A stretch of 64,000 bases of DNA from Streptomyces flavidovirens DSM 40150 (GTDB lineage Bacteria > Actinomycetota > Actinomycetes > Streptomycetales > Streptomycetaceae): contig NZ_AUBE01000025.1 of assembly GCF_000429085.1 (NCBI RefSeq), positions 29,396-93,395 of the forward strand. The letters are read 5' to 3'. Shown piece by piece: positions 59,511 through 64,000 of the stretch. The position numbers and the translations under genes are program-made. The notes under the pieces were generated by a model. The model made no database searches. It was given only the letters and a program-made list of their open reading frames with translations, and was not told the DNA's origin. The first letter of the stretch is position 1; each line of letters opens with the position of its first letter.

Positions 59511-59529
59511 CCGAGAGGGCAGACCCGCC

Positions 59530-60948
59530 ATGCGAGATCCGCTGTCCGCCGTCACGGATGCCTTCACCAGCTTCCTCTTCGGAAAGGTCGAGACGACCAG
59601 ACTTCCTGTCCGTACGTCGACGGGGCAGGCCCAGGCCGTCTACCTGCCGACCGCGGCTCCGGGGCTCGGCGACTCGGGCGTGATCATCGGCCGCGAGGTG
59701 TACAGCGGCAAGGGCTACATCTACGACCCCTTCCAGTTGTACGGACAGCAGCTCCCCGCGCCGCACTGGCTGGTCCTCGGCGAGTCCGGGAACGGCAAGT
59801 CGGCGCTGGAGAAGACGTACGTACTGCGGCAACTGCGCTTCAAGGACCGGCAGGTCGTCGTCCTCGACGCGCAGGGCGAGGACGGGGCGGGTGAGTGGAA
59901 CCTGATCGCGCAGGAGCTGGGGATAACTCCCATCCGGCTCGACCCGATGGCGGCACTGGACGGCGGCATCCGCCTCAACCCGCTCGACCCGGCGATCACG
60001 ACTACGGGCCAGCTCGCCCTGCTCCGTACGATCATCGAGGTCGCGATGGGGCACGGCCTCGACGAGCGGTCCGGCTTCGCGCTGAAGGTCGCGCACGCGT
60101 ACGTCAACGAGACGATCATCGACCGGCAGCCGGTCCTGACGGACATCGTCGAGCAACTGCGCCACCCGGAGCCGGAGTCGGCGGAGGCGATGAATGTCGA
60201 CCTGGACGACGTACGGGCGTGGGGTCTGGATGTCGCGTTGGTCCTGGACCGGCTGGTCGACGGTGACCTGCGGGGCATGTTCGACGGCCCGACGACGGTC
60301 GGTATCGACCTGGACGCTCCGCTGATCGTCTTCGACCTCTCCCACATCGACCGGAACTCGATCGCGATGCCGATCCTGATGGCGATCGTGGGCGTGTGGC
60401 TCGAACACACCTGGATCCGGCCGGACCGCAAGAAGCGCATCTTCCTGGTGGAGGAGGCGTGGCACATCATCAACTCCCCGTTCGTGGCGCAACTCTTCCA
60501 GCGCCTGCTGAAGTTCGGCCGCCGTCTGGGTCTGTCCTTCGTGGCCGTCGTCCACCACCTCTCCGACGTGGTGGACGGCGCGGCCGCGAGGGAGGCGGCA
60601 GCGATCCTGAAGATGGCCTCGACCCGGACGATCTACGCCCAGAAGGCGGACGAGGCGCGGGCGACGGGCCGGGTGCTGGGCCTGCCGCGCTGGGCGGTCG
60701 AGATCATCCCGACCCTGACCCCCGGTATCGCGGTATGGGACGTGAACGGCAACGTCCAGGTCGTCAAACACCTGATCACGGAGGCGGAAAGGCCACTCGT
60801 CTTCACAGACCGCGCGATGACGGAGACCTCGGCGGACATGATCTCGGACGACCTGCGAGCCGCGGAGTGGGAGGCGGAGCAGAGGGCGGCGCTCATCGAG
60901 CAGCAGATGAGCGAGTCCTCGTCGTCCTCGGAATCGACGGTCGCCTGA
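59530..60948 (+). CDS. VirB4/TraC-like T4SS ATPase (C-terminal ATPase part)
   Basis: The 472-residue ATPase has Walker A GESGNGKS at 84-91 (WLVLGESGNGKSALEKTYVL), Walker B IFLVEEAW at 304-311, and the downstream Arg/Gln region (GRRLGLSFVAVVHHLSDVVD, ASTRTIYAQKADEARAT). It corresponds to the HerA/FtsK-like C-terminal half of VirB4, which energises T4SS assembly and transport. About 75 residues precede the P-loop, so the usual N-terminal domain is supplied by the preceding gene 19 bases upstream. Confidence 0.88.
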   Translation: MRDPLSAVTDAFTSFLFGKVETTRLPVRTSTGQAQAVYLPTAAPGLGDSGVIIGREVYSGKGYIYDPFQLYGQQLPAPHWLVLGESGNGKSALEKTYVLRQLRFKDRQVVVLDAQGEDGAGEWNLIAQELGITPIRLDPMAALDGGIRLNPLDPAITTTGQLALLRTIIEVAMGHGLDERSGFALKVAHAYVNETIIDRQPVLTDIVEQLRHPEPESAEAMNVDLDDVRAWGLDVALVLDRLVDGDLRGMFDGPTTVGIDLDAPLIVFDLSHIDRNSIAMPILMAIVGVWLEHTWIRPDRKKRIFLVEEAWHIINSPFVAQLFQRLLKFGRRLGLSFVAVVHHLSDVVDGAAAREAAAILKMASTRTIYAQKADEARATGRVLGLPRWAVEIIPTLTPGIAVWDVNGNVQVVKHLITEAERPLVFTDRAMTETSADMISDDLRAAEWEAEQRAALIEQQMSESSSSSESTVA

Positions 60949-60949
60949 C

Positions 60950-62980
60950 ATGGGACACAACGACGAGCGGCAGAGGTACGCGCGGCAGGGGGAACGCGGC
61001 GTCCCCGACTCGCTGCTGGTGGGCCTGCTGGCGTTCCTGCTGGGCCTGACGGTCCTGGCGTGGCTGGCGACGGGCCTGGCGGGGCTGTTCACCCACGGCG
61101 CGTGGCCGGACGGCGTCACCTTCGCCCGTACGCCGCTGGCCCTGCGCCGCCTGATGGGTGCGCCGCACGACATCCCGGCGGCGTGGCCGGACACACCGGC
61201 GGACCAGCTGTCGGGGTACGGGCTGTTCTGGGGCCTGCTCATCGGCGAGCTGATGGTGCTGTGCGTACTGACGATCTTCGTACTGGGCGTACTGGCCCGC
61301 CTGAAGGCCCAACGCGAAACGACCCGCGCGGCAACACGGGCAACGAAGGCCCCCGCCCCGGAACACGCGCCCGGACTTCACACGCATCCGGGCGACGCGG
61401 ACGCGGGCCCCGACCACGACCCCGGCGGCCCGCCGCGCACGGGCGCGGGAGCCGGGCTGAACACCGCTGGCGGCAGTCCGGGAGCGGGAGCGGGTTACGG
61501 CAACCCGGCCCACGTGGATCCGGGAGCGGGGCTGAACGCCGCTGGCGGCAGTCCCGGAGCGGGCTACGGCCACGGCGGCCCGGCGCACGCGGGTGCGGGA
61601 ACCGGGCTAAATGCCGCTGGCGGCAGTCCCGGAGCGGCTTACGGCCCCGGCGGCTTGCCGCACACGGGTGCGGTAGCCGGACTGAACGCCGCTGGCAGCA
61701 TTCCCGGAGCGGGCTACGGCCACGGCAACCCGCCCCACACGGGTCCGGGAACCGGACCACTCGCCGGTGAGTCTGGGGGTGCGGCGTACGGACCTGGAGC
61801 CCTGCCCCACCCAGGAGCCGGCGCGGGCGCCGGCCAGGGGCTGTCCGCTGCTGGTGCGACAGCCGCCGACGGCTACGGACCCGGCGCGGGCTGCGCCGCC
61901 CACGGAGCTTCGGTAGGCGTGGGCCCGTACCTCACGGGCCCCGATGCGAGCCCTCAACAGGGCGCCGCCCCCGCCTCGCACGCGCCCGCAAGCCCCCACA
62001 CCCAGCAGCCGGCGACAGCCGCGCTCCCCACCCCCGAGTTCCCCGCACCCCGGGCCCCCCGCCTCCTCTACGGCAGCCCCGAAGTGCGTCGGCCCACCGC
62101 CGTGCAGGCCGTCCTCGACGCCGAAGGGGCCGCCCTCGTCGTCACGTCCGACCCCACCGTCTGGGCCGAGACCAAGGACGCACGGGCCAAGCTCGGCCCC
62201 GTCCTCGTCTACGACCCCGGGCACCTCTGCGACACCCCCGCCCGCCTCCACTGGTCCCCCACCACCGGCTGCGAGCGCGCCGACATCGCCGCCGCTCGCG
62301 CCGTGGCGCTGCTGGCGCCCCTACGGCCCCAGGCGCGACTGGACGCCGCGATGGCCGACACCGCGGAGACGCTGCTGAGCGGCTGGCTGCACGCCGCCGC
62401 CGTCGACGGCCGCCCCTTCCGGCAGGTGCACCGCTGGGCGCAGGGGCACAGTGCGCACGAGCCGGTACGTATCCTCCGCACGCACCCCAAGGCGTCGAGC
62501 GGCGCCGCGGGGCTCCTGGAGTCCGCGCTCACCGCATACCCGGAACGCCGGGAGATCGCCCAGGAGTTGACGGTGAGGGCGCTCGCCGCGCTGTCCTCGA
62601 TCCACATTCGGGAAGCCTGCACCCCCAACCGAACCGATTCGGTCACCTTGGAATCATTTGCGGGCGAGGGGGGCACTCTTTATGTGGTGGGCGAAGCAAT
62701 CGAGGACCCTAAGTCGCGTCCCGGAGCGATGCCTCTGCTCACCGCACTCACCTCAAGCGTGGTCGAGCACGGCCGCCGCATGGCCGCACGGTCATCCGAC
62801 GGTCGGCTCGACCCACCAATGACGTTCGTCCTGGACGACGTCGCGGCCGTGGCTCCGCTTCCCCAGCTTCCCGAGCTGCTGTCGACCGGTCAGGACCAGG
62901 GCCTGCCGACCCTGGTCCTGCTCCGTTCCCAGGAACAGGGCAGAGCGCGCTGGCCGGACCGCCATCTGACCACCGGATAG
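60950..62980 (+). CDS. VirD4/TraG-like coupling-protein homologue lacking Walker A and truncated
   Basis: The 676-residue protein has two N-terminal transmembrane helices (about 21-47 and 91-117), a Gly/Ala/Pro repeat region (about 140-360) that includes three 25-residue repeats, and a C-terminal domain like TraG/VirD4 (AVQAVLDAEGAALVVTSDP, VLVYDPGHL, and Walker-B-like VLDDVAAVAPLPQLPELL at 627-644). Where family members have a P-loop (PRSGKT), this protein reads GSPEVRRPTA without the Lys. The chain ends about ten residues after LLRSQEQGRARW, before the last strands of the fold. It is therefore probably not an ATPase. It starts one base after the VirB4 stop. Confidence 0.8.
   Translation: MGHNDERQRYARQGERGVPDSLLVGLLAFLLGLTVLAWLATGLAGLFTHGAWPDGVTFARTPLALRRLMGAPHDIPAAWPDTPADQLSGYGLFWGLLIGELMVLCVLTIFVLGVLARLKAQRETTRAATRATKAPAPEHAPGLHTHPGDADAGPDHDPGGPPRTGAGAGLNTAGGSPGAGAGYGNPAHVDPGAGLNAAGGSPGAGYGHGGPAHAGAGTGLNAAGGSPGAAYGPGGLPHTGAVAGLNAAGSIPGAGYGHGNPPHTGPGTGPLAGESGGAAYGPGALPHPGAGAGAGQGLSAAGATAADGYGPGAGCAAHGASVGVGPYLTGPDASPQQGAAPASHAPASPHTQQPATAALPTPEFPAPRAPRLLYGSPEVRRPTAVQAVLDAEGAALVVTSDPTVWAETKDARAKLGPVLVYDPGHLCDTPARLHWSPTTGCERADIAAARAVALLAPLRPQARLDAAMADTAETLLSGWLHAAAVDGRPFRQVHRWAQGHSAHEPVRILRTHPKASSGAAGLLESALTAYPERREIAQELTVRALAALSSIHIREACTPNRTDSVTLESFAGEGGTLYVVGEAIEDPKSRPGAMPLLTALTSSVVEHGRRMAARSSDGRLDPPMTFVLDDVAAVAPLPQLPELLSTGQDQGLPTLVLLRSQEQGRARWPDRHLTTG
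61523..61747 (+). repeat. 75-bp tandem repeats encoding 25-residue units
   Basis: Three in-frame 75-bp units encode GLNAAGGSPGAGYGHG followed by a variable PAHAGA-like end, with diverged partial units before (from 61442) and after (to 61819). They form a flexible linker between membrane helices and the ATPase-like domain. Confidence 0.8.
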
Positions 62981-63010
62981 CCCGCGTACGCCCGCCGGGG
63001 GCGACCCGCC

Positions 63011-63571
63011 CTACCCCCGCCCCCGCACCGCCACCATCTCGTACTCCTTCGCCGCCGCGTCCCCCGCCGGCACCGCTACGGTTTGCCCACTCCGCACGAA
63101 CCCCGCCTTGGCATAGAGCGCCTCCGCCCGCCCGTTCCGCTCGTGCACGTGCAGCCGCACCCGCTCGACCCGCGGCTCCGTCAGCCCCCACGACCACTCC
63201 AGCGCCGCCCGGAGAAGCTCCTGCGCCACCCCGGTCCCCCGCGCCTCGGGACGTACGAAAACGCCCACCACGTGCACCTGGTCGACCTCCGGCGCACCAC
63301 CGAACGCCGCCCGGTCCCCCGCCCGTTCGACGATCGCGGTGACGGACCCCACCCACCGCCCGTCCGGCACCTCCGCGACGAACTGCCGCGCGTCACCGCC
63401 CTCGCCGACCCTGGCCGTACGCCCCTCCCAGAAGGAATCCGGCTCGGCCACGGCCTTCTCGTACGTCTCCATAAACGCGATCCCCGCCAGCGGATCCTGA
63501 AGCGCGGCAAGCCGCAACTCCTTCGCCTCGGGCCACTCGCCGGCACGCACGGGCCGAATCACAAAGTCCAT
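63011..63571 (-). CDS. GNAT-family N-acetyltransferase
   Basis: The 186-residue protein has the GNAT fold: IRPVRAGEWPEAKELRLAAL at the start, the acetyl-CoA strand and loop VVGVFVRPEARGTGVAQELL (R-x-x-G-x-G/A), and the C-terminal HERNGRAEALYAKAGFVRSG. Substrate unknown; the best-known relatives acetylate antibiotics or protein N-termini. The start is taken at ATG 63571 (MDFVIRPVRAG). It converges with the T4SS-like operon 30 bases away. Confidence 0.88.
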   Translation of the reverse strand: MDFVIRPVRAGEWPEAKELRLAALQDPLAGIAFMETYEKAVAEPDSFWEGRTARVGEGGDARQFVAEVPDGRWVGSVTAIVERAGDRAAFGGAPEVDQVHVVGVFVRPEARGTGVAQELLRAALEWSWGLTEPRVERVRLHVHERNGRAEALYAKAGFVRSGQTVAVPAGDAAAKEYEMVAVRGRG

Positions 63572-63629
63572 CCACCGATACTCGCCCGCCCCCGACCCCC
63601 AGGCCAAGCGATTTTCCTGAGAACGCAGA

Positions 63630-63661
63630 AAAGCCCCGCACCATGAAAGGTGCGGGGCTTT
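63630..63661 (-). terminator. rRNA operon terminator
   Basis: AAAGCCCCGCACC (63630-63642) pairs perfectly with GGTGCGGGGCTTT (63649-63661). On the minus strand it follows the 5S gene and is followed by a T-rich stretch. Confidence 0.85.
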
Positions 63662-63674
63662 CCCACAATGATTG

Positions 63675-63792
63675 TTCGGCGGCGTCCTACTCTCCCACAG
63701 GGTCCCCCCTGCAGTACCATCGGCGCTGAAAGGCTTAGCTTCCGGGTTCGGAATGTAACCGGGCGTTTCCCTAACGCTATGACCACCGAAAC
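63675..63792 (-). rRNA. rrf: 5S ribosomal RNA
   Basis: The minus strand reads GTTTCGGTGGTCATAGCG at the 5' end, includes the conserved CCGAACCCGGAAGCTAAG segment and ends in GGACGCCGCCGAAC, as in Streptomyces 5S rRNA. The length is about 118 bases; exact ends are estimated. Confidence 0.95.
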
Positions 63793-63867
63793 ACTATGAA
63801 GATATCGAACCGGATAACGGCACAGTTCGTTACTTCAGAACTAACACAGTGGACGCGAGCAACTGAG

Positions 63868-64000
63868 GACAAGCCCTCGGCCTATTAGTACCAGTCAGCT
63901 CCACCCGTTACCGGGCTTCCACATCTGGCCTATCAACCCAGTCGTCTACTGGGAGCCTTAACCCCTCAAAGGGGGTGGGAACACTCATCTCGAAGCAGGC
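63868..64000 (-). rRNA. rrl: 23S ribosomal RNA, 3' end (partial)
   Basis: The minus strand from the window edge ends in the conserved 23S terminus, with CTACTGGGTTGATAGGCC followed by a segment ending CTAATAGGCCGAGGGC. The 3' end is placed to within a few bases. A 75-base spacer separates it from the 5S gene; the rest of the operon lies beyond the window. Confidence 0.93.

Noticed and set aside
53703..63570. Integrative conjugative element around the T4SS-like genes
   Set aside because: No integrase, excisionase, relaxase, replication gene, tRNA target or flanking direct repeat is visible, and base composition matches the neighbours.

Overview
This window is chromosomal DNA from a Streptomyces-type actinomycete. 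The base composition is very GC-rich, codons strongly prefer G or C at the third position, and GTG (once TTG) starts are frequent. Mycothiol synthesis genes (mshA, mshD), the anti-sigma factor RsiG, the orphan regulator GlnR and the nickel regulator Nur are all present. The gene order matches what I remember of the conserved core interval SCO4204 to SCO4126 of S. coelicolor, read from mshA towards an rRNA operon; this is from memory and was not checked by alignment.

Layout. 0-2.3 kb is accessory: the end of an unknown gene, a frameshifted secreted pectate-lyase-like pseudogene, and a secreted His/Lys-rich two-repeat protein. 2.3-25 kb is housekeeping: mshA with a YbjN protein, a methyltransferase, a secreted NlpC/P60 hydrolase, a SpoIIE-type phosphatase, an HbhA-like protein with its XRE regulator, a HelD-family RNA polymerase remodeller with a TetR regulator, an Eis-type acetyltransferase, asparaginase, rsiG, dtd, YgfZ, nur, nitrobindin, three overlapping anchored paralogues, and a sulfurtransferase/DUF1416 operon behind a cysteine-containing leader peptide. 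25-34 kb holds a DUF2993 protein, a MoaD-like carrier operon, glnR, a LacI regulator and an HtrA-type protease followed by a two-component system. 34-47.5 kb is a phosphate block: a secreted 5'-nucleotidase, mshD, ppk-CHAD-Nudix, pstSCAB behind a PHO box, and a low-affinity Pit transporter with its DUF47 partner. 47.5-53.7 kb carries csoR with its operator, small proteins and a lipoprotein separated by minisatellites, a Tat-exported flavoprotein, a PAP2 phosphatase and a transglycosylase/NlpC enzyme.

55.2-63 kb encodes a compact, co-oriented type IV secretion-like machine: a VirB2-like small membrane protein, a VirB8-like protein, a VirB6-like protein, a VirB3/VirB4-N-like protein, a separate VirB4 ATPase, and a VirD4-like protein that has lost its P-loop and its C-terminus. 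No relaxase, integrase or att site is visible. The window ends in the 5S gene and the 3' end of 23S on the minus strand.

How it fits together. Phosphate is captured (PstS, nucleotidase), imported (Pst under phosphate control, Pit otherwise) and stored or turned over as polyphosphate (Ppk, CHAD, Nudix). Redox and sulfur genes (mshA, mshD, sulfurtransferase, DsrE protein, MoaD-like carrier) recur. Several regulators sit beside perfect palindromes or 11-bp direct repeats that suggest autoregulation or local control (XRE, TetR, CsoR, and the HtrA promoter). The most interesting unexplained system is the T4SS-like operon with its degenerate coupling protein. Other notable points are the leaderless cysteine leader peptide, the variant c-di-GMP motif of RsiG and the trio of overlapping membrane-anchored paralogues.
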